64,000 bases of DNA from positions 144,553 through 208,552 of the forward strand of contig JAKALM010000003.1 in the NCBI GenBank assembly GCA_021824145.1. Direction: 5' to 3'. Numbering within the stretch: the first letter of the stretch is position 1; each line of letters begins with the position of its first letter. The notes below the pieces were generated by a model that saw only the letters and a program-made list of their open reading frames with translations, made no database searches and was not told the origin of the DNA. The DNA comes from Bacteroidota bacterium. Its GTDB lineage: Bacteria; Bacteroidota; Ignavibacteria; Ignavibacteriales; Ignavibacteriaceae. This document shows positions 1-9,740 of this stretch, piece after piece. The position numbers and the translations under genes were made by a program.

Positions 1-3000
1 GATAGCCGTAAGTGTTCAGAAAAGTTTCATTAACGAATAATATTTTATTATTCACATCAGTTATAGAAATACATTCATTTACACTTTTAACTGCATATGC
101 AAGCATTTGTATTTTTTCTTCAGCTTCTTTAAGCTGCGAGATATCTAAAGCGATTCCAATTATTCCATTAAAATTTTCATACGGCAATGAAAAAGGAACT
201 AGATAGTTTATAAAAAAAGCATCCCCTACATTTGACTCAAAGCTAACAGTTTCTCCAGATAGCGATCTTTTGATTGTATTTAAAATATTAGGGTATTCTT
301 TATAAATTTTATAAACCGACTGCCCTACGACCTGATTCTCATTAAGATTAAGAGCTTTAAGCCCTGCGCCTACTGAAAGTTTGAATATACCTTGATTATC
401 AATCATATATAAAATGATTGGAAGATTATCTAAGGCAGTTCTTAATATCATCTCGTCTTTTTGGAGTGCCGACTCAACTTTTTTTCGTTCGGTAATATCT
501 TCATTCACAGCGATAAAATTTATTATTGTCCCTTTTTCATCAAAGACTGGAGAAATTGAAGCATACTGCCAGTAATATTCTCCGGATTTTTTCTTATTAT
601 GTAATTCGCCATACCATACTTTGCCGGAAAGAATAGTATTCCATAATTCAGCATATTCCTCTTTGGTTTTTTCTCCAGAAGATAAAATACGTGGATTTTT
701 ACCGATTACTTCTGCAACAGTATATCCGGTAATTTCACAAAACTTATCATTAACAAATTCAATTCTACCTTCAATATCTGTAATTATAACAATTGCTGGG
801 CTTTGCTGGATACCTCTAAGCAATTTACGATTTTCTATCTCAACTAATTTTCTTGCGGTATTATTTATAATATATCCTTTAATCTCAATAAGATTATCAT
901 TCTCATCGAATTTGCCAATTATATTTTCAATTATATAAAGCTGCGAACCTGTAATAGTTTGCATTTCTAATTCATAATCTATAAGCTTTTTGTGTTCACC
1001 CAAATTTTCGAGTAATTTATCTCTATTCTGACGAGTTTTATAAAGCCCATACATGTTGAAGTTGAGCGCTTCATCTAACGAAGTAAAACCAAACATTTTA
1101 ATAAACGAAGGATTGCATGTAATTATTTTACCTGAAGGCAGTGCAATATAATCGCCTGTAAGATCTTCTTCAAAAAATGATTTGTACCTGCGATTTATTT
1201 TTTCAATTTCCTCTTGAGCAATTTTATTTTCGGTTATATCCTGCACAGTACCTATTAAATTTGTACAAGTTCCATTTTCATTATAAATAGGAGTAACAGA
1301 TACAATACCGTACTTAAGACCGGCAGGATATTGAGTAACTTCTTCCCAATTAATTGTCTGTTTCTCATTAATTGCTTTTTTATAGTTCATAAGCGCTAAA
1401 GAAAGCGAAGACTCCGGAATAATTTCTTTTACATATTTACCTTCAATTAATTCTTTAGGAATACCAACAGCATTAGTAAACGAATTATTGACTGAGATGA
1501 AGCGATAATCGTTTTCGCCTTCAACTGAAATAAAGAAAATTATATCAGAAACGTTGCTATAAATAAGCGAAAGTTGATTTTCATTTTTGATTAAAGTCTC
1601 TATAGCATTTTTTCTTTGGATTTCATTTTCAATAAAATTAAGAGCAAAAGAAATGTCATTTGCCATTTCGTCAAGCAATTTAATTTCTTCATCGTTAAAA
1701 AAATTCTTTTCGGATGAGTAAAAAGTAATTGCGCCTATTACTCTAGATTCAATTTTTATTGGAAATGCAGCTGAAGAGAGATAATTATTTTTTGCAGCAT
1801 CTTTTTGCCAAGGCTGCATTTCAACCTTGCCTGCTATATCATTGCATATAATATGCTCATTTCTAATAATGCACTGACCTGTTGGTCCTTTGCTTCTTTC
1901 CGAATCATTAAGTAAAATATCTACCTTGCTTAGATAATCTTCAGTATACCCATAACTTGCAGCAGCATTAACCTTTTGAGTTTGTTCATCAACCAAACCA
2001 ATCCAAACCATTCTAAATTTTCCATATTCTACGGCTATTCTGCATACTTCTTTGAGAACCAAGTCTTTATTATGGACACGAACAATAAGTTCATTAACAT
2101 TACTCAAGACTGCATAAACTCTATTAAGCCTTTCAAGATTGTTCTGATATTTCTTTCGTTCTGTAATATCTCTAATAATATTCTGATAAAATTTATTTCC
2201 TTCAATCTCTATAATACGTGCGCTGATTTCGACTGGGAACCTTTCGCCATTTTTTCTTAAATGTACAGTTTCATATGTAATACCACTGGACTTATTGATT
2301 TTATTAAAATCTCTTTCTATTTCATCCCAACTTTCAGGCGCTCTTAAATTTTTAACGGAAAGCTTAAGGAATTCTTCTTTTGAATAACCATAAGCTTTAA
2401 GTGCAGCGTCATTAGCTTCAATTATATTTCTATCTGAATTGCCAAGAAATATTATATCATTTGCATATTTTGTTAAATAAGAAAAATGCTTTTCAAGAGC
2501 ATGTTTCTCTAATTGATCTAGTAACTTTTGCCGTTCTGCTTTTGACTTTTGAAATTTCCAGACAACATAATTAGAAATCAAAGCAATTATGATCAATAAA
2601 ATGATTACCGACAAAACAATTAATGCCAGATTAGAGATAGGCTCATAAATTTCCGATTGATCAATTTTGGTTATAAGATACCAAGGTGAATATGGAATTT
2701 TACGAATATCAGCTAAGACAGGAACACCTCTATAATCATTTCCCTCAAAGACGCCAACTTTGCCTAATGCTGCATTCACTGAAGGATCATCTGTATTGGT
2801 TATTTTAACTCTATAATTCAGCGCTGCATCTGTTTTATATTTTAGATTACTCAAAATAGTTACAAAGTCGCTATCTCTTTTTATAATATATGACTCGCCA
2901 GTTTTTGCTGGAAACGGAAAGGACTGCACAAGAGGATAAAAAGTTAGAAATGGATTTATTCTAAAAATTACAGCACCAAGAGTATAATTTTTACTTCCAT

Positions 3001-3517
3001 TTTTTAAGAAAATAGGAGCAATATAATCTAAATATATTTTCCCAGTTAATGGATCCTTTCTAAGATTTGAATATTCAATTTTTCTTTTCTTGATAATTAA
3101 CAATGCACTTTGTAAGCTTTTGGGTGTAAGTTCTTTTCTGGAACCTGATAAAGAAAAAAGAAATTTTCCATTATTATCAATAATATATATTTCGGAATAA
3201 TCATGATTATTATTTATAGTCAGAAGCCAATTTTTCAGAAGCCTCTTATTCTCAGCATTATTTGGATTCTTAATTAAAGAAAGTACTTCCCTTTTAAAAC
3301 TTATATCATTAAATGCAATCTCCGCATCACTATTTCTTTCTTTTAACCATAAATTTATATCGCTTACATTTTCTTTGGCAAAGTTCGAAAGTTCATTGTA
3401 AATATTTTTCTTAATAATTTTTTTTTGATAATTATAATAGTAGATCCCCGAAATAATTATAATAATTATTATTAAGAAAAAGAGAGTAATAATTTTTTTT
3501 AGAATACCTGATGACAT
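1..3517 (-). CDS. Multi-PAS/GAF membrane sensor protein, C-terminus beyond left edge
   Basis: The minus-strand frame is open from an ATG at 3517 to the window edge (at least 1172 codons, no stop), so the protein is truncated here. Reading it by hand: an N-terminal membrane helix (about residues 8-25), an extracytoplasmic Cache-like sensor region (about 35-285), a second helix (about 297-320), a PAS domain (about 343-460), a GAF domain (about 462-630), then PAS repeats beginning near residues 639, 774, 897, 1024 and 1136, several closed by the usual PAC motif DITERK or DITE. Such proteins are normally histidine kinases or diguanylate cyclases; the output domain lies outside the window, so kinase is inference. 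It is divergent from the sigma-54 response regulator at 3813, with 295 bp between them, which suggests a cognate pair. The ligand is unknown. Confidence 0.85.
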   Translation of the reverse strand, partial: MSSGILKKIITLFFLIIIIIIISGIYYYNYQKKIIKKNIYNELSNFAKENVSDINLWLKERNSDAEIAFNDISFKREVLSLIKNPNNAENKRLLKNWLLTINNNHDYSEIYIIDNNGKFLFSLSGSRKELTPKSLQSALLIIKKRKIEYSNLRKDPLTGKIYLDYIAPIFLKNGSKNYTLGAVIFRINPFLTFYPLVQSFPFPAKTGESYIIKRDSDFVTILSNLKYKTDAALNYRVKITNTDDPSVNAALGKVGVFEGNDYRGVPVLADIRKIPYSPWYLITKIDQSEIYEPISNLALIVLSVIILLIIIALISNYVVWKFQKSKAERQKLLDQLEKHALEKHFSYLTKYANDIIFLGNSDRNIIEANDAALKAYGYSKEEFLKLSVKNLRAPESWDEIERDFNKINKSSGITYETVHLRKNGERFPVEISARIIEIEGNKFYQNIIRDITERKKYQNNLERLNRVYAVLSNVNELIVRVHNKDLVLKEVCRIAVEYGKFRMVWIGLVDEQTQKVNAAASYGYTEDYLSKVDILLNDSERSKGPTGQCIIRNEHIICNDIAGKVEMQPWQKDAAKNNYLSSAAFPIKIESRVIGAITFYSSEKNFFNDEEIKLLDEMANDISFALNFIENEIQRKNAIETLIKNENQLSLIYSNVSDIIFFISVEGENDYRFISVNNSFTNAVGIPKELIEGKYVKEIIPESSLSLALMNYKKAINEKQTINWEEVTQYPAGLKYGIVSVTPIYNENGTCTNLIGTVQDITENKIAQEEIEKINRRYKSFFEEDLTGDYIALPSGKIITCNPSFIKMFGFTSLDEALNFNMYGLYKTRQNRDKLLENLGEHKKLIDYELEMQTITGSQLYIIENIIGKFDENDNLIEIKGYIINNTARKLVEIENRKLLRGIQQSPAIVIITDIEGRIEFVNDKFCEITGYTVAEVIGKNPRILSSGEKTKEEYAELWNTILSGKVWYGELHNKKKSGEYYWQYASISPVFDEKGTIINFIAVNEDITERKKVESALQKDEMILRTALDNLPIILYMIDNQGIFKLSVGAGLKALNLNENQVVGQSVYKIYKEYPNILNTIKRSLSGETVSFESNVGDAFFINYLVPFSLPYENFNGIIGIALDISQLKEAEEKIQMLAYAVKSVNECISITDVNNKILFVNETFLNTYGY

Positions 3518-3812
3518 TTTCTTAAAGTAATTTTATCTTGATAATTTATTCAACAGCAGATATTTGTAAAATATAAGTTAGAACATTTAATTAACTCGTT
3601 TTATGTGGATTATTATTAAATAAGTTAAGTTATTGCTTTATAATTTTTTGTAAGGAAGATCATCTTTAAACATTGAACATTTTTAAGTATTGCTAATAAT
3701 AATTATTTTTTTGTAAGCAAACAATTAAATACTAATCAAACAAAATGATAGAACATTAAATGAATAATTAAAAGTTTATAGTTATTTTTAATTCGCTAAA
3801 AAGAATAAAGAT

Positions 3813-5150
3813 ATGAAAGAATCAATACTTATAATTGATGATGAAAATGATTTGCGAATACTTCTAATCAAGCTTTTGAAGCTAGAAGATTTCAACACTT
3901 TTGATGCAGCGACAGGCGAAGCAGGATTGAATATTTTAAAGAAAGAAGATATTTCAGTAGTTATTTCAGATGTAAAACTGCCTGATGTTTACGGAATTGA
4001 CCTTATTGCGAAGATAAAAGAAATAAATCCACTTTGCGAAATTATTATGCTTACAGCTTACGGCACAATACAAGATGGAGTGCGCGCAATTAAAGAAGGA
4101 GCTTTTGATTACATAACTAAGGGCGACGAAGACAATAAAATTATTCCTTTGGTTCATCGGGCAATAGAAAAAGTTCAATTGAAAAAAAGAATTGAGCAGC
4201 TAGAAAAAACTGTAAATAAGAAATTTAATTTCGAATCGATAACTGGGAATTCTATTTCTATAAAAAATGCTAAAGAACTTGCAATAAAAGTTGCAGCAAC
4301 CGATACACCTGTTTTGTTATTAGGAGAAACTGGAACCGGCAAAGAATTATTTGCACAAGCTATTCATTATGCAAGTGAAAGGAAAGATAAATCATTCGTT
4401 GCTGTTAATTGCAGCGCAATTGCAAAAGAACTTTTAGAATCGGAAATGTTTGGATATAAAGCCGGTGCATTTACAGGAGCCATAAAAAACAAAAAAGGAC
4501 TATTTGAAGAAGCGCATCTTGGAACATTATTTTTAGATGAGATTGGAGACCTTGATCTTTCACTTCAAGCAAAGTTTTTGCGTGTGCTTGAATCAAATGA
4601 ATTTATAAAACCCGGCGATACAAAATCCACAAAAGTAGATGTTAGAATTATTGCCGCAACAAATAAAAATTTAGAAGAAGAAATCGGGAAAGGAAATTTT
4701 CGATCTGACTTATATTATAGAATCGGTGTTATGAAAATTGAGCTCCCTTCATTAAGAGACAGGAAAGAAGACATTGAGCTGCTAACTGAGTTTTTTGTAA
4801 AACTGTTCAGCAAAAAACTTAATAAAGATATTAGAGATATTTCTAAAGGCTTTTTTGAAAGTATTAAAAGATACAACTTCCCCGGCAATATCCGCGAACT
4901 TCGCAATGTTATTGAGCGCGCAGTAATTTTATCTGAAGGAGAAATCTTAACTGAAAATACATTGCCAAAAGAATTTTTTGTAAATGCAAACGAACTACAA
5001 AATAAAGCAACCCTCCTAGGGGATGTTGAAAAAAATCATATCTTAAAAACACTTGAAAGCGTTAATGGTAATAAAACTAAAGCTGCTGAAATATTGGGAA
5101 TCGGATTAACTACTCTTTACCGAAAACTACAATCTTACGGAATTGAATAA
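3813..5150 (+). CDS. Sigma-54-dependent response regulator (NtrC family)
   Basis: 445 aa with the full NtrC layout. The receiver domain (1-120) carries the phospho-acceptor Asp53 in the ISDVKLPD context. The AAA+ domain has Walker A GETGTGKE (171-178), the sigma-54 contact loop GAFTGA (218-223) and Walker B LFLDEIG (239-245). A Fis-type helix-turn-helix closes the protein (about 405-445). It should activate RNA polymerase holding sigma-54 from an upstream enhancer when phosphorylated. It lies between a divergent sensor protein and the kdp operon. Because no KdpE is encoded beside kdpD and a sigma-54-like promoter precedes kdp, it is a candidate regulator of kdp; that link is inference from position. 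Family assignment is very secure, target is not. Confidence 0.95.
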   Translation: MKESILIIDDENDLRILLIKLLKLEDFNTFDAATGEAGLNILKKEDISVVISDVKLPDVYGIDLIAKIKEINPLCEIIMLTAYGTIQDGVRAIKEGAFDYITKGDEDNKIIPLVHRAIEKVQLKKRIEQLEKTVNKKFNFESITGNSISIKNAKELAIKVAATDTPVLLLGETGTGKELFAQAIHYASERKDKSFVAVNCSAIAKELLESEMFGYKAGAFTGAIKNKKGLFEEAHLGTLFLDEIGDLDLSLQAKFLRVLESNEFIKPGDTKSTKVDVRIIAATNKNLEEEIGKGNFRSDLYYRIGVMKIELPSLRDRKEDIELLTEFFVKLFSKKLNKDIRDISKGFFESIKRYNFPGNIRELRNVIERAVILSEGEILTENTLPKEFFVNANELQNKATLLGDVEKNHILKTLESVNGNKTKAAEILGIGLTTLYRKLQSYGIE

Positions 5151-5151
5151 T

Positions 5152-5388
5152 TCAAATTGAATTATAATTCTTGTCAAAATTATTTCCATTTTTGCCGAAA
5201 CAAAAACTGCACTTTGAGTAACCGTTTTCAATAGCATCTTCTAATCTTTTGAACGGCAGCTCATTTCCTAAACGAATTATTTCATCAATAAGACAATCAT
5301 TTTTTTCATGCTCAAGGTCGTGGATTGCAATTGATTTTTTATCGGCTAAAAATCTTTCTCCGCTCATATATGCTGTATATCGTCTCAT
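5152..5388 (-). CDS. Small CxxC protein, function unknown
   Basis: 78 aa, ATG start, convergent with the sigma-54 regulator: its stop codon lies one base beyond the neighbour's stop. The N-terminal part is polar and charged, with no signal peptide or membrane segment. Near the C-terminus a Gly-Tyr pair is followed by a single CxxC (GYSKCSFCFGKNG). The spacing of an ALEN-like helix, GY and CxxC recalls the short metal-binding motif seen in Ada-type and nuclease-associated zinc domains, but two Cys alone would not complete a zinc site. I do not recognise the family. The frame is intact over its whole length and ends neatly, so I think it is a gene, but it is short and could be spurious. Confidence 0.5.
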   Translation of the reverse strand: MRRYTAYMSGERFLADKKSIAIHDLEHEKNDCLIDEIIRLGNELPFKRLEDAIENGYSKCSFCFGKNGNNFDKNYNSI

Positions 5389-5617
5389 TTTTCTAAACTT
5401 GCCTTGATAACTAAATGAATAATTACAAGCGAAATGCCAATAAGTAATTAATCATATGCGTTATAAAAATGAGAATTTAAGAATTTTTAAGACCGCAATT
5501 ATAATTTAAGATTTTCTAACCATACCGATTTGAAAAATTACTTTTCCGTTTTGGAAGGTTATTATCAAAATCAATCTTCAACTATCCTTAATTCAACTTG
5601 TTTACAGCCATATATTA

Positions 5618-5634
5618 TTGGCATTGAAATGGAA
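5618..5634 (+). promoter_or_regulatory. Sigma-54-like promoter of the kdp operon
   Basis: TTGGCATTGAAATGGAA matches the sigma-54 consensus well in the -24 element (TTGGCA) and partly in the -12 element (TGGAA in place of TTGCA), with the correct 10-bp spacing between the GG and the second G. Transcription would start near 5645, about 35 bases before the first small ORF. The -12 element lacks the usual GC, so this is a moderate match. The sigma-54 regulator gene just upstream supports it. Confidence 0.5.
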
Positions 5635-5679
5635 TTACGGTAGAGTTCAAATTAGAAAAAAGTCTTTGGAGATGCAGAG

Positions 5680-5763
5680 ATGATTACAATTTTAATGATA
5701 CTTCTTAGTGCAGTTCTGTTCTGGATAACTTATAAGTCAATTGATTTTTTTAATAACCTATAG
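5680..5763 (+). CDS. 27-aa single-helix membrane peptide upstream of kdpF
   Basis: ATG at 5680 follows a good ribosome-binding sequence (GGAGATGCAGAG) and opens 27 codons to TAG at 5761. The product is one hydrophobic helix (MITILMILLSAVLFWITY, then KSIDFF). It lies 9 bp before kdpF and would be the first cistron of the kdp transcript. KdpF itself is a separate peptide of similar size immediately downstream, so this may be a second accessory peptide of the Kdp complex or an unrelated micro-protein. The RBS, the position and the clear transmembrane character support translation; the role is unknown. Confidence 0.55.
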   Translation: MITILMILLSAVLFWITYKSIDFFNNL

Positions 5764-5772
5764 GAAAAATAA

Positions 5773-5850
5773 ATGGTCATTCTGTTAGTCATAAGTATTT
5801 TAATTGGTTTATATCTTTTTTATGTGTTAATCAAACCGGAAAAATTTTAA
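5773..5850 (+). CDS. kdpF: KdpF, small subunit of the K+-transporting ATPase
   Basis: 25 codons from ATG 5773 to TAA 5848. One hydrophobic helix (VILLVISILIGLYLFYVLI) is followed by the short polar tail KPEKF, the same plan as known KdpF peptides, which end in a similar xxPExF tail. It stands directly before kdpA, 9 bp apart, in the conserved position. KdpF stabilises the KdpABC complex in the inner membrane. Confidence 0.85.
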   Translation: MVILLVISILIGLYLFYVLIKPEKF

Positions 5851-5859
5851 GGCAAAGCT

Positions 5860-7554
5860 ATGGATACAGATATGTCAGGAATAATATTCGGCTTTTTATT
5901 TACAGTTATACTTGCGGTTCCATTTGGAAAGTATATAAGCAAAGTATTTAAAGGAGAGAAAGTTTGGACAGATTTTTTCACTCCCCTTGAAAATTTGATA
6001 TTCAAAATTTCAGCAATCGATCCTAACGAAGAAATGGACTGGAAGAAAAGTATGAAAGCAATGCTGCTGCTGAATTTAATATTTTTTATCTGGTCCTTTG
6101 CTGTTCTGCTAGTTCAAGGATGGATACCAATATTAAATCCAGCCCGCATTGCAAGCATGGAACCTTCGCTTGCGTTTCATTCAGCAGTAAGCTTTGTAAC
6201 AAACACAAATATGCAGGCTTATTCAGGAGAGACATCGGCAACGTATTTTTCACAGATGTTTGTTTTTACATTTCTCCAATTTGTCAGCGCCGGAACCGGA
6301 ATAGCAGCGCTTGCATTAATATTTAAAGGATTAACTCAGCGTCAAGCGAGCAATCTTGGTAATTTTTATAATCTGTTTTTAAAAAGCTGTACACGAATAT
6401 TACTTCCGCTGGCATTTGTAGTTTCAATAATTCTATTGCTGAATGGAGTACCACAAACATTCAAAGCGCAACAAAAAACTTTAACATTGCAAGGCGATAC
6501 AGTTCGTGTAGCAACAGGCCCAGTTGCTTCTATGATTTCGATTAAACAGCTTGGCACAAATGGCGGCGGATATTTCGGAACAAATTCAGCGCATCCGTTT
6601 GAAAATCCAAATTATCTTACAGATATGGTTGAAAATTTTTCAATTCTATTTATACCAATAGCATTAGTTTTTAGTTTCGGATATTATTTAGACAGAAAAA
6701 AACTTGCGTGGATTTTTTTCGGAATAATGACATTATTATTTATTACTTTCGCCGCAATAAATATTAATTATGAAACTGCCGGCAATCCTTTGATTACTAA
6801 GATGGGAATAAATCAGTCGCTTGGAAATATGGAAGGAAAAGAAGTTCGCTTCGGTGCGGCAGCATCAGCTTATTGGGGGGTTTCAACTACATCTACTTCA
6901 AACGGCTCGGTCAATTCAATGCACGACAGCCAGATGCCGCTTTCAGGAGGAGTTTACATGCTAGATATGATGATAAATGCTCTATACGGCGGTGTAGGCG
7001 TAGGTTTCATAAACTTTTTTATATATATCATAATTGCAATTTTTATTTCCGGTTTAATGGTTGGCCGAACTCCGGAATTCTTAGGTAAAAAGATAGAGGC
7101 AAAAGAAGTAAAGATTGCAGCGTTAGTATTGTTAGTAACTCCTTTCTTGGTTTTAGTACCAACTGCAATTGCATCTTATGCTGTTGCTAAAAATCCAAAC
7201 TTACCATGGCTGAACAATCCTTCATTTCATGGATTTTCTGCAATGCTTTATCAATTTACTTCTTGCAATGCAAATAACGGATCTAATTTTGCTGGCTTAG
7301 GAATTAATAATTATTTCTGGAATATAATTGGCGGCATAGTCATCTTCATCGGCAGATTTATTCCGATAATTGGCCCAGTTGCAATTGCAGGAATGATGGC
7401 AGAGAAAAAATATATTCCAGAATCTGTTGGTACATTAAAAGCAGAAAGCTATACATTCGCATTTATGGTATTGGGAATAATTATTATAGTTTCAGCATTG
7501 AACTTTTTCCCCGCTCTGGCATTAGGCCCAATTGCCGAACATCTTGCTTTGTAA
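5860..7554 (+). CDS. kdpA: KdpA, K+-translocating channel subunit of Kdp ATPase
   Basis: 564 aa, the usual length of KdpA. It is a polytopic membrane protein of the SKT superfamily of K+ channels and forms the selectivity filter and the high-affinity potassium site of the KdpFABC pump. Visible family signatures include the pore-loop segments TNTNMQAYSGE, GTNGGGYFGTNSAHPFENP and TSCNANNGSNFAG, with many hydrophobic helices between. Its start lies 9 bp after kdpF and kdpB follows after 21 bp, so the subunits are co-transcribed. No abnormal residue stands out. The complex takes up K+ at the cost of ATP when external potassium is limiting. Confidence 0.98.
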   Translation: MDTDMSGIIFGFLFTVILAVPFGKYISKVFKGEKVWTDFFTPLENLIFKISAIDPNEEMDWKKSMKAMLLLNLIFFIWSFAVLLVQGWIPILNPARIASMEPSLAFHSAVSFVTNTNMQAYSGETSATYFSQMFVFTFLQFVSAGTGIAALALIFKGLTQRQASNLGNFYNLFLKSCTRILLPLAFVVSIILLLNGVPQTFKAQQKTLTLQGDTVRVATGPVASMISIKQLGTNGGGYFGTNSAHPFENPNYLTDMVENFSILFIPIALVFSFGYYLDRKKLAWIFFGIMTLLFITFAAININYETAGNPLITKMGINQSLGNMEGKEVRFGAAASAYWGVSTTSTSNGSVNSMHDSQMPLSGGVYMLDMMINALYGGVGVGFINFFIYIIIAIFISGLMVGRTPEFLGKKIEAKEVKIAALVLLVTPFLVLVPTAIASYAVAKNPNLPWLNNPSFHGFSAMLYQFTSCNANNGSNFAGLGINNYFWNIIGGIVIFIGRFIPIIGPVAIAGMMAEKKYIPESVGTLKAESYTFAFMVLGIIIIVSALNFFPALALGPIAEHLAL

Positions 7555-7575
7555 AACATCATAAAGAACTAGAAA

Positions 7576-9615
7576 ATGAAACATAAAAAGCCACTAAAAT
7601 TATTTGAGCTAGCGATAGTAAAGCATGCAATAACATCGTCATTTGAAAAACTTAACCCGTTATATTTATTGAAAAATCCTGTAATGTTTACAGTTGAGAT
7701 TGGAACAGCAATAATGTTTGTTGTTTCAGTTATAACTGCGATAAATCAAAGATCGGGACAGGGCAGCTTTGTATATAATTTTGTAATTACATTTCTACTT
7801 TTTCTAACTCTGCTTTTTGCAAACTTTGCCGAAGCTATGGCAGAAGAAAGAGGCAAAGCTCAAGCTGCATCTTTAAGGAAGGCTAGAGAAGATACGCCGG
7901 CTAAGTTAGTTGAAAGTGATGGATCACTAAAAATTATTAGTTCTTCCGTATTGAAAAAAGGCGACATTTATTTAGCTGAAGCTGGGGATACACTTCCTGC
8001 AGATGGAGAAATTATTGAAGGCTTAGCTTCTATTGATGAATCCGCAATTACTGGAGAATCTGCACCAGTGATAAGAGAAGCAGAAACTGACCATTCAGGA
8101 GTTGTTGGCGGCACAAGAGTTCTATCTGACAGAATAAAAGTTCAAGTAACAACTAATTCTGGAGAATCTTTTCTAGATAAAATGATTGGCCTAGTTGAAG
8201 GTGCAAAGAGGCAGAAAACTCCAAACGAAATTGCGCTTACTGTTTTACTTGCAAGCTTTACATTAATATTTCTATTTGTAACAGTTACGCTTTTCCCTTT
8301 TGCATTTTACCTTAATACAATAATTACTATTTCAGCCTTAGTTTCATTATTTGTTTGTTTAATTCCAACAACAATCGGGGGACTACTTTCTGCCATAGGA
8401 ATTGCTGGAATGGACAGAGCTTTAGGCGCTGATGTTATAGCAAAATCAGGCAAAGCAGTTGAAAATGCAGGAGACATTGATACAGTTCTGTTGGACAAAA
8501 CAGGAACAATTACAATCGGAAATAGGAAAGCAACAAATATTTTCCCGATAAATGGCGCAGACAAATCAGTAATAATGAAATACTGTTATTTAAGTTCAAT
8601 TTCAGACTCAACGCCAGAAGGCAAGTCAATAATTGAACTTGTTGAAAAAAATATTGAAATAAAAAATGGTGAATATGAAAATGCAAAATTTATAAAGTTT
8701 ACTGCTGAAACAAGAATGAGTGGAGTTGATTTACCAGATGGAACGCAAGTTAGAAAAGGCGCTTGGGACGCAATAAAAAATTATGCAGATAAAGAAAATG
8801 GAGTTTTAAGTCAGGCAGAAAAAGTAGTTACAGAAATTGCAGAAAACGGAGGCACACCACTTGCAGTAACCGTAAACAAAAAATTATTAGGCGTTGTTCA
8901 GCTTGAAGATATTATTAAGCCAGGAATTAAGGAAAGATTTGAAAGATTACGCAAGATGGGAGTTAAAACTGTTATGGTAACCGGTGACAATCCACTTACT
9001 GCAAAATACATTGCTATGAAAGCTGGTGTTGATGATTTTATAGCTGAAGCAAAACCAGAAGATAAAATGAATTACATTTTAAAAGAGCAGCAGGAGGGCA
9101 AATTAATAGCAATGATGGGCGATGGTACAAACGATGCGCCAGCACTTGCACAGGCTGATGTTGCAGTTGCTATGAACTCAGGAACTCAAGCGGCAAAAGA
9201 AGCGGCAAACATGGTTGATCTTGACAGCGATCCGACAAAGCTGCTTGAAGTAATTGAGATTGGAAAACAATTGCTGATAACTCGCGGCAATGTTACAACA
9301 TTCTCTATTGCAAATGACGTGGCAAAATATTTTGCGATAATTCCAGCAGTATTTTCTATTTCAATACCAGCGTTAAATGTTTTAAATATAATGAAGCTTA
9401 GTTCACCACAGTCTGCAATATTATCAGCAGTAATTTTTAATGCGTTTATAATTCTTGCTTTAGTTCCACTGGCATTAAGAGGAGTAAAGTACAAGCCAAT
9501 AGGTGCAAGCGCTTTACTTAGGAGAAACATTTTAATTTACGGCTTAGGCGGAGTTATTGTTCCATTTATTGGAATAAAATTAATTGATATGGTCGTTTCG
9601 TTGTTCTTTCATTAA
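7576..9615 (+). CDS. kdpB: KdpB, catalytic P-type ATPase subunit
   Basis: 679 aa, the standard length for KdpB. P-type ATPase motifs are intact: TGESAPV in the actuator domain, the phosphorylation motif DKTGTIT near residue 306, TGDNPLTA and GDGTNDAPALAQAD in the nucleotide/phosphorylation domains. The membrane helices are placed as in KdpB, with the C-terminal three-helix block at about 575-679. It hydrolyses ATP and couples this to K+ uptake through KdpA. The gap to kdpC is 125 bp, longer than elsewhere in the operon; I found no ORF or terminator in it. Confidence 0.98.
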   Translation: MKHKKPLKLFELAIVKHAITSSFEKLNPLYLLKNPVMFTVEIGTAIMFVVSVITAINQRSGQGSFVYNFVITFLLFLTLLFANFAEAMAEERGKAQAASLRKAREDTPAKLVESDGSLKIISSSVLKKGDIYLAEAGDTLPADGEIIEGLASIDESAITGESAPVIREAETDHSGVVGGTRVLSDRIKVQVTTNSGESFLDKMIGLVEGAKRQKTPNEIALTVLLASFTLIFLFVTVTLFPFAFYLNTIITISALVSLFVCLIPTTIGGLLSAIGIAGMDRALGADVIAKSGKAVENAGDIDTVLLDKTGTITIGNRKATNIFPINGADKSVIMKYCYLSSISDSTPEGKSIIELVEKNIEIKNGEYENAKFIKFTAETRMSGVDLPDGTQVRKGAWDAIKNYADKENGVLSQAEKVVTEIAENGGTPLAVTVNKKLLGVVQLEDIIKPGIKERFERLRKMGVKTVMVTGDNPLTAKYIAMKAGVDDFIAEAKPEDKMNYILKEQQEGKLIAMMGDGTNDAPALAQADVAVAMNSGTQAAKEAANMVDLDSDPTKLLEVIEIGKQLLITRGNVTTFSIANDVAKYFAIIPAVFSISIPALNVLNIMKLSSPQSAILSAVIFNAFIILALVPLALRGVKYKPIGASALLRRNILIYGLGGVIVPFIGIKLIDMVVSLFFH

Positions 9616-9740
9616 GAACCTTAACTATAATGAGGCTATGCAAAAAGTAAGAAAGTTGCACATTTAATGGAGTCAGGCAACTGAAAAATATATAGAACTG
9701 AAATAATTTTGAGATTAAAAAAATTTATTTGGATTAAGAT

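Noticed and set aside
6546..6565. Sigma-54-like TTGGCACAAATGGCGG in kdpA
   Set aside because: It lies inside a coding region and the distance between the two elements is too short.
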